From Bradyrhizobium sp. DOA9 (GTDB lineage Bacteria > Pseudomonadota > Alphaproteobacteria > Rhizobiales > Xanthobacteraceae), in the NCBI RefSeq assembly GCF_000617845.2, contig NZ_DF820425.1, forward strand, positions 4,763,725-4,827,724: a stretch of 64,000 nt of DNA, given 5' to 3'. This document shows positions 24,266 to 32,962 of the stretch, one piece after another (within the stretch, counting starts at the first letter, position 1; the number at the start of each line of letters is the position of its first letter). The notes below the pieces were generated by a model, which did not search any database, was not told the origin of the DNA, and worked only from the letters and a program-made list of their open reading frames with translations. A program made the position numbers and the translations under genes.

Positions 24266-26461
24266 ATGAGCGAGGTCGAGCCACATACACCGTCGTCATG
24301 CCCGGGCTTGACCCGGGCATCCACGGCCGCGCCGGCGGTGGGTGTTGGCGTGGATGGCCGGGACAAGCCCGGCCATGACGGGCGGAGGGGGCGGACTGCT
24401 TTTCGTCTGCTGTCGGCCGCTGCACTCACCCTCATCCTCGCCATCACCACCTTCGTCGCCTGGGTCTACTCGCTCGGCCCGCTCCCGCTCGACGAAGCCC
24501 GCCAGGTCTCTACCACCATCGTCGATCGCAACGGCAGGCTGCTGCGCGCCTATGCCATGGCGGACGGGCGCTGGCGGCTGCCGGTTGACGCGAAAACGAA
24601 CGTCGATCCGACCTACCTGAAGCTGCTGTTCGCCTATGAGGACCAGCGCTTCTACGCCCATGACGGCATCGATCCGCTGGCGCTGGGGCGCGCCGCGATG
24701 CAGCTCGGCACGCGCGGCCACATCGTCTCGGGCGGCTCGACCATCACGATGCAGCTCGCCCGCCTGATGGAGCCGCGGCGGCAACGCTCGCTCTATGCCA
24801 AATTGCGGCAGATCGTGCGTGCGATCGAGATCGAGCGCAGCATGAGCAAGGCTGAGATCCTCGATCTCTATCTGGCGCTCGCGCCCTATGGCGGCAATCT
24901 CGAAGGCATCCGCGCGGCGTCGATCGCCTATCTCGGCAAGGAGCCGAAGCGGCTGTCGCTGGCCGAGGCCGCGCTGCTGGTCGCGCTGCCGCAATCGCCG
25001 GAGACGCGCCGGCTCGACCGCTTTCCGGAGGCGGCGCGCAAGGCGCGCGACCGCGTACTCGACCGCATGGTCGAGGAGCACGTGGTCAGCACTGAGGATG
25101 CCAATCAGGCCAAGGCGGTGCCGGTGCCGAAACTGCGCAAGCCGATGCCGATCCTGGCGCCGCATGCCTCCGACACCGCGCTGTCGACGGTCAAGGACAC
25201 GCCGATCATCAAGCTGACGCTCGATGCGGCCTTACAGAATGTCCTGGAGCCGCTGGCGCGCGACCGCGCGATTGCGCTGGGTCCGAACATCTCGGTCGGC
25301 ATCGTCGTGGTCGACAATGAGAGCGGCGACGTGCTGGCGCGGGTCGGCTCGGCTGATTATTTCGATGAGACCCGGGCAGGGCAGGTCGACATGACCCGCG
25401 CGGTCCGCTCGCCAGGTTCGACACTGAAGCCTTTCATCTACGGGCTCGCCTTCGAGGACGGCTTCGTCCATCCGGACAGCTTGATCGACGACCGGCCGGT
25501 CCGCTTCGGCTCCTACGCGCCGGAAAATTTCGACATGACCTTCCAGGGCACGGTGCCGGTTCGCAAGGCGCTGCAATTGTCGTTGAACGTGCCGGCCATC
25601 GTGCTGCTCGACCGCGTCGGCTCGAGTCGGCTGACCTCGCGGTTGCGGCAGGCCGGCGGCAACCTCGTCCTGCCCAAGGACGAAGCGCCCGGCCTTGCCA
25701 TGGGCCTCGGCGGCGTCGGCGTGACGCTCCAGGACCTCGCCCAGCTCTATGCCGGCTTCGCTCGTCTTGGGACCACCAAGCCGCTGCGCGAGATCGTCAC
25801 CGCCAAGGACGATCGCGAGCCGCTCCGGCTGCTGGATCAGGTCGCGGCCTGGCAGGTCGGCAACGTCCTGCTCGGCACGCCGCCGCCGGAAAACGCCGCC
25901 CACAACCGCATCGCCTTCAAGACCGGCACCTCCTATGGCTATCGCGATGCCTGGTCGGTCGGCTTCGATGGTCGCATGACCATTGGCGTCTGGGTTGGCC
26001 GTCCGGACGGAGCGCCGGTTCCCGGCCTGATCGGACGGGTTGCCGCCGCGCCCATCCTGTTCGACGCCTTCGCCCGCAGCGGCAAGACGCTGGCTCCCTT
26101 GCCGAAGCCGCCTAGGGGAACCCTGGTCGCAAGCAACGCAAAACTGCCGCTGCCCTTGAAGCGGTTCCGTCCGGTCGGCGAACTGGTGCGAAGCGGGGGC
26201 GAGCAGCCGCTGCACATCCAGTTTCCCCTGAACGGCTCGCGGATCGACGTCGATCGATCGGGGGGCCGGGAGAGCGCGGCGATGCCGGTCAAGGTCGCCG
26301 GCGGCGTGCTGCCCATGACCGTCATGGTTAACGGCACCGCGCTCGGCGAGATCGACGGCCGCCGGCAGCGGCTGATCGATCCGCCCGGCCCGGGCTTTGC
26401 ACGGCTCACCGTGATCGACGCCACGGGCGCCGCGGACACAGTCGTCATTCGAATTCAATGA
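24266..26461 (+). CDS. pbpC: penicillin-binding protein 1C
   Basis: A 731-residue inner-membrane peptidoglycan synthase. The ATG at 24266 lies 16 bases after the A2M stop. Residues 10-39 come from an inserted palindromic repeat (see 24294-24381). The TM anchor is about 46-68. The glycosyltransferase GT51 domain has EDQRFYAHDG (Glu125) and GGSTITMQLAR. The transpeptidase has SxxK at Ser385-Lys388 (SPGSTLKPF), SLN at 439-441 and KTGTS from Lys552. A BiPBP_C domain ends the protein (about 650-731). It probably repairs wall together with the neighbouring macroglobulin. Confidence 0.93.
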   Translation: MSEVEPHTPSSCPGLTRASTAAPAVGVGVDGRDKPGHDGRRGRTAFRLLSAAALTLILAITTFVAWVYSLGPLPLDEARQVSTTIVDRNGRLLRAYAMADGRWRLPVDAKTNVDPTYLKLLFAYEDQRFYAHDGIDPLALGRAAMQLGTRGHIVSGGSTITMQLARLMEPRRQRSLYAKLRQIVRAIEIERSMSKAEILDLYLALAPYGGNLEGIRAASIAYLGKEPKRLSLAEAALLVALPQSPETRRLDRFPEAARKARDRVLDRMVEEHVVSTEDANQAKAVPVPKLRKPMPILAPHASDTALSTVKDTPIIKLTLDAALQNVLEPLARDRAIALGPNISVGIVVVDNESGDVLARVGSADYFDETRAGQVDMTRAVRSPGSTLKPFIYGLAFEDGFVHPDSLIDDRPVRFGSYAPENFDMTFQGTVPVRKALQLSLNVPAIVLLDRVGSSRLTSRLRQAGGNLVLPKDEAPGLAMGLGGVGVTLQDLAQLYAGFARLGTTKPLREIVTAKDDREPLRLLDQVAAWQVGNVLLGTPPPENAAHNRIAFKTGTSYGYRDAWSVGFDGRMTIGVWVGRPDGAPVPGLIGRVAAAPILFDAFARSGKTLAPLPKPPRGTLVASNAKLPLPLKRFRPVGELVRSGGEQPLHIQFPLNGSRIDVDRSGGRESAAMPVKVAGGVLPMTVMVNGTALGEIDGRRQRLIDPPGPGFARLTVIDATGAADTVVIRIQ
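24294..24381. repeat. Bradyrhizobium-type palindromic repeat inside the pbpC coding region
   Basis: Two arms of about 30 bases, CGTCATGCCCGGGCTTGACC... and its imperfect inverse ending ...AAGCCCGGCCATGACGG, differ at about three positions and flank a GC-rich centre. Copies of this 'catgcccgggc' element are scattered between genes in Bradyrhizobium and Rhodopseudomonas. Here it is read in frame as part of the cytoplasmic tail of PbpC. Confidence 0.75.
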
Positions 26462-26511
26462 CCCTGCCTTAAGCGGTTGTGGCCATGGCGGTTTCAGCGT
26501 AAGCGGAACCA

Positions 26512-28254
26512 ATGGCCGAGACCTACCCAAGCCCTCGTTTTGGAGCCCCCCGCGAGTCGAAATCGCCCGCAAATCCGGGCAGCGGGCTCGTGCGCATGCT
26601 CGACATCGTCACTGCCAGCCACGCGCGCGCGGTCGGCTTCCTGGTGCTCTGTGCGCTGCTGCTTTTCCTGCCGGGCTTCTTCACCATTCCGCCGATCGAT
26701 CGCGATGAGGCGCGGTTTGCCCAGGCCACCAAGCAGATGGTCGAGAGCGGCGACTATGTCGACATCCGCTTCCAGGAGGACGTCCGCTACAAGAAGCCGG
26801 TCGGCATCTACTGGTTGCAATCGGCGACCGTCGAAGCTGCCTCGATGCTCAAGCTGCCGAAGGCCGAATTGCGGATCTGGGTCTACCGGCTGCCGTCGCT
26901 GATGGGCGCGATCGGCGCCGTGCTGATGACCTATTGGGCTGCGCTCGGGTTCGTCACGCGGCGCGCCGCGGTGCTGGCGGCGCTGATGATGTGCGCCTCG
27001 GTGCTGCTCGGCGTCGAAGCGCGGCTCGCCAAGACCGACGCCATGCTGCTGCTCTGCGTCGTCGCCGCGATGGGAGCGATGGCGCGGGCCTATCTGTCCT
27101 GGCAGCGCGCCGAGGATGAGACGCATCCGCCCTGGAGCTGGCCCGCGATCTTCTGGACCGCGCTCGCGGTGGGCATCCTGATCAAGGGCCCGCTGATCCT
27201 GATGTTCGCGGGCCTGACCATCGTCGCGCTCGCGATCCAGGACCGCGACGCCTCCTGGCTGTGGAAGCTGCGGCCGGTCTGGGGCCTGATGTGGATGCTG
27301 GTGCTGGTGCTGCCGTGGTTCGTCGCGATCTTCTGGCGCGCGGGCGAGACCTTCTTCGCCGATTCCGTCGGCGGCGACATGCTGAGCAAGCTTGGCGCCC
27401 AGGAATCCCACGGCGCGCCGCCCGGACTGTACCTGGCGCTGTTCTGGATCACGTTCTGGCCGGGTGCGCCGCTGGCAGCGATGGCGGCGCCTGCGGTGTG
27501 GCGGGCACGGCGCGAGCCCGGCGCGCAGTTCCTGCTGGCCTGGCTGATCCCGTCCTGGATCGTGTTCGAGGCGGTGCTGACCAAGCTGCCGCATTACGTG
27601 CTGCCGCTGTATCCCGCGATCGCGATCCTCACCGCCGGCGCCGTGGAGCGGCGCGTGCTGTCGCGCTCCTGGCTGATGCGCGGCTCGGCCTGGTGGTTCG
27701 CGATCCCCGCAGCCGCTTCGATCGTTGCGGTGGTCGGCGCGGTGATATTGACGCGGCAGCCGGCCTTCGTGGCCTGGCCGTTCATCGCAGCCGCGCTGAT
27801 CTGCGGCCTGTTCGCCTGGTGGCTGTTCGACACCAACCGCGCCGAGCGCTCATTCCTGAACGCGCTGGTCGCTGCCCTGATGCTGGCCGTGACGACCTAC
27901 GGCATCGTGCTGCCGTCGTTGACGCCGCTGTTCCCCAGCATCGAGATCGCGCGCGCGCTCCGCAACGTCGGCTGTGTCGGACCGAAGGCGGCTGCGGCCG
28001 GTTATCACGAGCCGAGTCTCGTCTTCCTGGCGGGCACAAGGACCGTGCTCACCGACGGCTCCGGTGCAGCGGACTTCCTCCGGCAGGGCAGCTGCCGCTT
28101 CGCGCTGATCGAGCAGCGCTCGGAGCGCAGCTTCGTGCAGCGCGCCGAGGCGATCGGGCTGCGCTACAAGGTCGGCGCGCGCATCGACGGCTATAATTTC
28201 TCGCAAGGGCGCGCGATCTCGATCTCGATCTTCCGCTCGGAAGGCACCGAATAG
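26512..28254 (+). CDS. GT39/ArnT-like lipid-linked sugar transferase
   Basis: A 580-residue polytopic membrane enzyme of the ArnT/PMT class, which moves a sugar from a polyprenyl phosphate carrier to lipid A or a similar acceptor on the periplasmic side. The first loop has the expected acidic motif (PPIDRDEARFAQATKQM, around residue 60). VRYKKPVGIYWLQ follows, then about 11-12 hydrophobic helices and a soluble C-terminal part (about 470-580). The first 30 residues are poorly conserved; an alternative start is ATG 26596. It leads a four-gene set with PAP2, GT2 and LAB_N genes. Confidence 0.85.
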   Translation: MAETYPSPRFGAPRESKSPANPGSGLVRMLDIVTASHARAVGFLVLCALLLFLPGFFTIPPIDRDEARFAQATKQMVESGDYVDIRFQEDVRYKKPVGIYWLQSATVEAASMLKLPKAELRIWVYRLPSLMGAIGAVLMTYWAALGFVTRRAAVLAALMMCASVLLGVEARLAKTDAMLLLCVVAAMGAMARAYLSWQRAEDETHPPWSWPAIFWTALAVGILIKGPLILMFAGLTIVALAIQDRDASWLWKLRPVWGLMWMLVLVLPWFVAIFWRAGETFFADSVGGDMLSKLGAQESHGAPPGLYLALFWITFWPGAPLAAMAAPAVWRARREPGAQFLLAWLIPSWIVFEAVLTKLPHYVLPLYPAIAILTAGAVERRVLSRSWLMRGSAWWFAIPAAASIVAVVGAVILTRQPAFVAWPFIAAALICGLFAWWLFDTNRAERSFLNALVAALMLAVTTYGIVLPSLTPLFPSIEIARALRNVGCVGPKAAAAGYHEPSLVFLAGTRTVLTDGSGAADFLRQGSCRFALIEQRSERSFVQRAEAIGLRYKVGARIDGYNFSQGRAISISIFRSEGTE

Positions 28255-28255
28255 G

Positions 28256-29101
28256 ATGCGGGCCCCGACCGACATTGCGCCGCATGCCGGCTACCCCGCG
28301 CAATTGCTCGCCGTGTCCTGGCGCGCGCTGGCGCAGCTCGCGCGGTCGCCGTCGCATTCGCGCCGCGCCGAGGCCGCCCGGAGGCTGGCGCGGCATTCGC
28401 TGTGGCTTGCCATGGCGGGTGCAGCGCTGGTGATCGCCCTGATGGTCGCGTTCGATCAGACCGAGATCCTGCTGATGCCGCCGCGCGGCACGCCGAGCCT
28501 GTGGCCGATCCGGATCCTGACCGATTTCGGCAAGGACGAGTATATCCTCTCGGTGCTGGGGGCTGCGCTGGTGGTACTGGCGCTCGTCGCGGCCGGGCTG
28601 CGCGGGAGCCGCCGCACACTGCTGCTTGGCTTCGGCACGCGGTTGCAGTTCGTGTTTCTGTCGGTTGCCGTGTCGGCCTTCGTCGCCGAGATCCTGAAAT
28701 ATCTCATCGGCCGCGGACGTCCGTTCGTCGGCGGCAAGGCCAATCCGTTCAACTTCGTCCCGTTCGAAGGGACGGGGGCTTATGCCAGCCTGCCGTCGGG
28801 CCACGCCGTGGCGGCGTTCGCCCTGGCGTTTGCGGTTTCCGCATTGTGGCCGCGCCTGCGCGTCTTCATGTTCACTTACGCAATCGTGATCCTGCTGACG
28901 CGCCTGGTGCTGCTGGCGCATCACCCGAGCGACGTCGTGGCCGGCGCTCTGGTCGGAACGGTCGGCGCCATGGCGGTTCGCTACTGGTTCGCGGCCCGAA
29001 AGCTCGGCTTTGCCATCCGCGCCGACGGCACCATCGTGCCGCTTTCTGGGACAGTTTCCGGCCGCCTCAAAAGGGTTGCCCACCGGGCATCCGCCCCATA
29101 A
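28256..29101 (+). CDS. PAP2-family membrane phosphatase
   Basis: A 281-residue protein with about six membrane helices. The three PAP2 motifs are present: KYLIGRGRP (KxxxxxxRP), YASLPSGHAVAA (PSGH) and RLVLLAHHPSDVVAG (SRxxxxxHxxxD-like). It starts one base after the GT39 stop. In this context it probably dephosphorylates a polyprenyl (di)phosphate carrier to recycle it, or removes a phosphate from lipid A so that a sugar can be added. Confidence 0.88.
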   Translation: MRAPTDIAPHAGYPAQLLAVSWRALAQLARSPSHSRRAEAARRLARHSLWLAMAGAALVIALMVAFDQTEILLMPPRGTPSLWPIRILTDFGKDEYILSVLGAALVVLALVAAGLRGSRRTLLLGFGTRLQFVFLSVAVSAFVAEILKYLIGRGRPFVGGKANPFNFVPFEGTGAYASLPSGHAVAAFALAFAVSALWPRLRVFMFTYAIVILLTRLVLLAHHPSDVVAGALVGTVGAMAVRYWFAARKLGFAIRADGTIVPLSGTVSGRLKRVAHRASAP

Positions 29102-29166
29102 AAGCGGCTGCCTGCCGGGACCGCCGGTTCCCTTGGGGCAGGTCACGTCCAACCACGAGCCTCGAT

Positions 29167-29919
29167 TTGTCGACGTCCCAGCCTTCGGTTTCCCAGCCTT
29201 CGGTTTCCATCGTCGTTCCCGTGCGCAACGAAGCCGACAACGTCGCGCCGCTGATCGCCGAGATCGGCGCGGCGCTCGACGGCCGCTGGGCTTACGAGAT
29301 CATCTACGTCAACGACGGCTCGACCGATGCCACCGGCGAGCGGCTTGCCGCCATCATGAAGGAGCGGAGCAATCTGCGTCAGCTTCGCCATGCCAGATCG
29401 GGCGGCCAGTCGGCGGCGGTGCGCAGCGGCGTGCGCGCGGCGCGGGGCGAGATCGTGGCGACGCTCGATGGCGACGGCCAGAACAATCCGGCGTTCCTGG
29501 CCGACCTGATCGCGGCGGTCGAGAAGGGGGCAGGGCGCGTCGGGCTCGCCGCCGGCCAGCGGATCGGGCGCAAGGACACCGGCTTCAAGAAATTCCAGTC
29601 GCGCGTCGCCAACGGCGTTCGCAATGCCATCCTGAAGGACGGCACGCGCGACACCGGCTGCGGGCTGAAGGCGTTCCGCCGCGACGTCTTCCTGATGCTG
29701 CCCTATTTCGACGGGCTGCATCGTTTCCTGCCCGCGCTGGTCCGCCGCGAAGGCTACGACATCGCCTATGTCGACGTGATCGACCGGCCGCGCCATTCCG
29801 GCGTGTCCAACTATGGCTTCTTCGACCGGCTGTGGATCGGCATCATGGATCTCGCCGGCGTCTGGTGGCTGATCCGCCGCAAGAAGCCGACGCCTGAGGT
29901 GACTGAGGTGAACGCATGA
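29167..29919 (+). CDS. GT2 polyprenyl-phosphate sugar synthase (dolichol-P-mannose synthase-like)
   Basis: About 250 residues. No ATG fits; the TTG at 29167 is the first plausible start in frame, with only a weak ribosome site. The GT-A fold is plain: SIVVPVRNEADNVAPLI, IIYVNDGSTDAT, ATLDGDGQNNP (the DxD region), GFKKFQSRVAN and TRDTGCGLKAFRR. It probably makes the lipid-linked sugar used by the GT39 enzyme upstream, like RgtE or ArnC. Two perfect 15-bp tandem repeats (29177-29206) lie just behind the start. It overlaps the next gene by ATGA. Confidence 0.85.
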   Translation: MSTSQPSVSQPSVSIVVPVRNEADNVAPLIAEIGAALDGRWAYEIIYVNDGSTDATGERLAAIMKERSNLRQLRHARSGGQSAAVRSGVRAARGEIVATLDGDGQNNPAFLADLIAAVEKGAGRVGLAAGQRIGRKDTGFKKFQSRVANGVRNAILKDGTRDTGCGLKAFRRDVFLMLPYFDGLHRFLPALVRREGYDIAYVDVIDRPRHSGVSNYGFFDRLWIGIMDLAGVWWLIRRKKPTPEVTEVNA

Positions 29920-30254
29920 TCATTCAATACGGTCAGGCGCTGAGCAATTATCTCTATGACGTCTTCGTCGCCAAGTTCGACTTCTGGCTGGCGTTCGGCC
30001 TCGTCGCGCAGCTGTTCTTCACCGCACGCTTCCTGGTGCAGTGGATCGCGAGCGAACGCGCCGGCAACAGCGTGGTGCCGATGGCGTTCTGGTTCTGCTC
30101 GATGGGCGGCGGGCTGATGACGCTGGTCTACGGCGTCGTCAAGCGCGAGCCCGTGATCATCCTCGGACAGTCGCTGGCGACCATCATCTACATCAGAAAC
30201 ATCATGCTGATCTGGAAGAACCGCGGCACCGCCTCGAAGACGCTGGACCGCTGA
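29916..30254 (+). CDS. LAB_N (lipid-A-disaccharide synthase N-terminal domain) membrane protein
   Basis: A 112-residue protein with three hydrophobic helices. It carries the LAB_N pattern FGLVAQLFFTARFLVQWIASER and VPMAFWFCSMGGGLMTLVYG. Despite its name this domain is not the LpxB catalytic part. Stand-alone forms accompany lipid-linked sugar transferases and may act as flippase-like or accessory subunits. It is translationally coupled to the GT2 gene (ATGA at 29916-29919) and closes the module. Confidence 0.88.
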   Translation: MIIQYGQALSNYLYDVFVAKFDFWLAFGLVAQLFFTARFLVQWIASERAGNSVVPMAFWFCSMGGGLMTLVYGVVKREPVIILGQSLATIIYIRNIMLIWKNRGTASKTLDR

Positions 30255-30280
30255 TCCAGCGTTCGGCTCCGCTTGTTGAA

Positions 30281-30300
30281 GCCCGGCAACGTTGCCGGGC
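30281..30300. terminator. 20-bp perfect palindrome between convergent genes
   Basis: GCCCGGCAACGTTGCCGGGC lies 27 bases after the LAB_N stop and 21 bases from the metC stop on the other strand. It is symmetric, so it could serve both directions. It lacks long T-tracts. Confidence 0.55.
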
Positions 30301-30320
30301 GAGATGCCCAATCCTGATGC

Positions 30321-31505
30321 TCACATCGCCGCTTTGAGGGCAGCGAAGCCGCGGTCGAGATCGGCCTTGAGGTCGTCGGTGCTCTCGAGCCCGATGTGGA
30401 GACGCAGCGTCGGGCCGCCGGGCGCCCATTTGGTCGCGGTGCGATAGGCATCGCAATCGAAGGGAATCGCAAGGCTCTCGAAGCCGCCCCAGGAAAAGCC
30501 CATGCCGAACAGTTTCAGCGTGTTGAGCATGGTGTCGACGGCCTGTTGCGGCGCCGGCTTCAGCACGATGCTGAACAGGCCCGAGGCGCCGGTGAAGTCG
30601 CGCTTCCAGATCGCATGACCGGGATCGGTCTCGAGCCCGGGATGCAGCACGCGCGCGACCTCAGGCCGGCCAGCGAGCCAGCGCGCCATCTCGAGCCCGG
30701 AGCGATGATGCTGCGCCAGCCGCACCGACAGCGTACGCAGACCGCGCAGAGCCAGGAAGACGTCGTCGGGGCCGGCGCAGACGCCGAGCAGGCGGATGCC
30801 TTCGGCAATCATCGGCCAGGCCTTGGCGTTCGCCGAGATGGTGCCGAACATGATGTCGGAATGGCCGCCGATGTATTTGGTGGCGGCCTGCATGCTGATG
30901 TCGACGCCCTGTTCCAGCGAGCGGTGATAGAGCGGCGTCGCCCAGGTATTGTCGTCGATGACGAGCGCACCGCGCCCATGCGCGACGTCGGCGATGGCGC
31001 GGATGTCGGGCATCTCGAACGACTGCGAGCCCGGCGCCTCCACCAGAACGGCCCGGGTGTTGGGCTTGAACAGCTTTTCGATGTCGGCGCCGATCAGCGG
31101 ATCGAAATAGGTGGTCTCGACACCGTAGCGGGTCAGCATGCCGTTGCAGAAATTGCGCGTGGGCCGATAGACGTTGTCGACCACCAGGATGTGGTCGCCG
31201 GCCTTCAGCACCGAGAGCAGGGTGGTGGAGATCGCCGACAGTCCCGACGGCACGATGCCGACGCCGGCGCATTGCGGACCCTCCAGTGCCGTCAGCGTCT
31301 CCTGGAACGCCTTGGTGGTTGGGGAACCATGGCGGCCATAGGTGAACTCGCCGCGATGGGCGTGCAGGTCCTCGGCGGTCGGATAGAGCACGGTCGAGCC
31401 GTGGAAGACCGGCGGATTGACGAACCCCTTCTGCGCCTTGGTGTCGCGGCCGGAGGTGACCAGCCGGGTCTCGGCCTGCTGCTCTTGGGGGTGCGAAGAA
31501 TCCAT
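30321..31505 (-). CDS. metC: cystathionine beta-lyase
   Basis: A 394-residue PLP enzyme that splits cystathionine to homocysteine, pyruvate and ammonia in methionine synthesis. The start at 31505 gives MDSSHPQEQQAETRLV. Family features: YGRHGSPTTKAFQ, GIVPSGLSAISTTLLSVLKAGD, VLVEAPGSQSFEMPD, VIDDNTWATPLYH, and the Schiff-base lysine in MQAATKYIGGHSDIMFG. FSWGGFESLA near the C-terminus is typical of MetC. The length is normal and the gene is single, convergent with the envelope module. Confidence 0.92.
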   Translation of the reverse strand: MDSSHPQEQQAETRLVTSGRDTKAQKGFVNPPVFHGSTVLYPTAEDLHAHRGEFTYGRHGSPTTKAFQETLTALEGPQCAGVGIVPSGLSAISTTLLSVLKAGDHILVVDNVYRPTRNFCNGMLTRYGVETTYFDPLIGADIEKLFKPNTRAVLVEAPGSQSFEMPDIRAIADVAHGRGALVIDDNTWATPLYHRSLEQGVDISMQAATKYIGGHSDIMFGTISANAKAWPMIAEGIRLLGVCAGPDDVFLALRGLRTLSVRLAQHHRSGLEMARWLAGRPEVARVLHPGLETDPGHAIWKRDFTGASGLFSIVLKPAPQQAVDTMLNTLKLFGMGFSWGGFESLAIPFDCDAYRTATKWAPGGPTLRLHIGLESTDDLKADLDRGFAALKAAM

Positions 31506-31804
31506 GCGTCTGCTTTCAAAACCGCGTTTCCAACGGACGCACCGCGCCGCCTGGGCCGGCCGAAAGGCCGCGGTCGTTAATAACAGAACACAGAAGAGTC
31601 CCGTCAACCCCTTGACCCGGCTCGCCAGTCGTTCTGTGATGCGCAGGTGCTATTCAGTCGCCGCATGTTGAGGGGCCTGCCGCGACCTTCGATCCATTGC
31701 CTGACCGGACCTCGCGTCACAGCCAAAGAGATGGCGGGCGCCAGCGGCGGGGATGAAGGTGTGGCCTCCCGGGATCGGCGAGTGTTCGGCAAGGTTTCCA
31801 GCAT

Positions 31805-31852
31805 GACTCTTGCAAGGCCAGACTCTTGAAAGACCTGACTCTTGAAAGACCT
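31805..31852 (+). repeat. three tandem 16-bp repeats in the aapJ leader
   Basis: GACTCTTGAAAGACCT occurs twice in perfect tandem (31821-31836, 31837-31852) and once before in diverged form (31805-31820, GACTCTTGCAAGGCCA). They lie about 70-115 bases before aapJ in the 415-base gap after metC. A regulator-binding array or RNA leader is possible. Apart from these repeats I see nothing firm in 31506-31920. Confidence 0.6.
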
Positions 31853-31920
31853 GGCCTGGCAGAGACGAACCTAAAGACAACATTCCTGACCTTGAGACGA
31901 CCTTGAAAGGCCCAAAGCCC

Positions 31921-32937
31921 ATGAAACGCGTACCCCTGGCTCTCACCCTCGCCCTCGCCGCCGGCCTCACCGCCCAAGCCGCCGATGCGCAAACGCTCAA
32001 GACCGTCAAGGACCGGGGCATGGTGTCCTGTGGCGTCAGCCAGGGCCTGCCGGGCTTCTCGTCGCCCGACGACAAGGGCAACTGGACCGGCATCGACGTC
32101 GATGTCTGCCGCGCCATTGCCGGCGCGATCTTCAACGATCCGACCAAGGTCAAGTTCGTGCCGCTGTCCGCCAAGGACCGCTTCACGGCGTTGCAATCCG
32201 GCGAGATTGACGTGCTCTCGCGCAACACCACCTGGACCATCTCGCGCGACACCTCGCTCGGCGCCAATTTCACCGGCGTCACCTATTACGACGGGCAGGG
32301 CTTCATGGTGAAGAAGTCGCTCAAGGTGAATTCGGCCCTCGAGCTCAACAGCGCATCGGTCTGCGTGCAGACCGGCACCACCACCGAGCAGAATCTCGCC
32401 GACTACTTCAAGGCCAACAACATGAAGTACGAGGTGATCGCGTTCGCCACCAACGACGAAACCGTCAAGGCCTATGAAGCCGGCCGCTGCGACGTCTTCA
32501 CCACCGACCAGTCGGGCCTGTACGCCAACCGCCTCAAGCTCGCCAATCCCAACGACCATATGGTGCTGCCCGAGATCATCTCGAAGGAGCCGCTCGGGCC
32601 GATGGTGCGCCACGGCGACGACCAGTGGTTCGACATCGTGAAATGGACGCTGTTCGCGATGGTCACCGCCGAAGAGCTCGGCATCAGCTCGAAGAACGTC
32701 GACGAGAAGGCGAAGCTGGAAAATCCGGAGCTGAAGCGCGTGCTCGGCAGCGACGGCAATTTCGGCGAACAGCTCGGCCTGACCAAGGACTGGGTGGTGC
32801 GGATCGTGAAGACCGTCGGCAATTACGGCGAGGTGTTCGATCGCAACGTCGGCGCCGGCTCGCCGCTCGCCATCAATCGCGGTGTCAACAATCTCTGGAA
32901 CAAGGGCGGTCTTCAGTACGCGCCGCCGATCCGCTGA
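31921..32937 (+). CDS. aapJ: general L-amino-acid ABC transporter, binding protein
   Basis: A 338-residue periplasmic binding protein. The ATG at 31921 (MKRVPLALTLALAAG...) gives a signal peptide cleaved after ADA; an ATG six codons earlier is less likely. The mature part is a SBP_bac_3 domain: TLKTVKDRGMVSCGVSQGLPGF, VDVCRAIAGAI, AKDRFTALQSGEIDVLSRNTTWT and a long C-terminal part typical of AapJ. It captures a broad set of L-amino acids for AapQMP. It is the first gene of the operon; in Rhizobium, Aap affects uptake, efflux and nodule amino-acid exchange. Confidence 0.93.
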   Translation: MKRVPLALTLALAAGLTAQAADAQTLKTVKDRGMVSCGVSQGLPGFSSPDDKGNWTGIDVDVCRAIAGAIFNDPTKVKFVPLSAKDRFTALQSGEIDVLSRNTTWTISRDTSLGANFTGVTYYDGQGFMVKKSLKVNSALELNSASVCVQTGTTTEQNLADYFKANNMKYEVIAFATNDETVKAYEAGRCDVFTTDQSGLYANRLKLANPNDHMVLPEIISKEPLGPMVRHGDDQWFDIVKWTLFAMVTAEELGISSKNVDEKAKLENPELKRVLGSDGNFGEQLGLTKDWVVRIVKTVGNYGEVFDRNVGAGSPLAINRGVNNLWNKGGLQYAPPIR

Positions 32938-32962
32938 TCAGCCCTGATCGGCCGGCAGCGGC

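Noticed and set aside
22555..24450. 631-codon minus-strand frame over the macroglobulin gene
   Set aside because: Same antisense effect; no domain pattern and no ribosome site.
29167..30254. GT2 and LAB_N genes as arabinosylation genes arnC/arnE
   Set aside because: Motifs show only the class (polyprenyl-phosphate sugar synthase, LAB_N). The sugar cannot be told from sequence, so no symbol was given.
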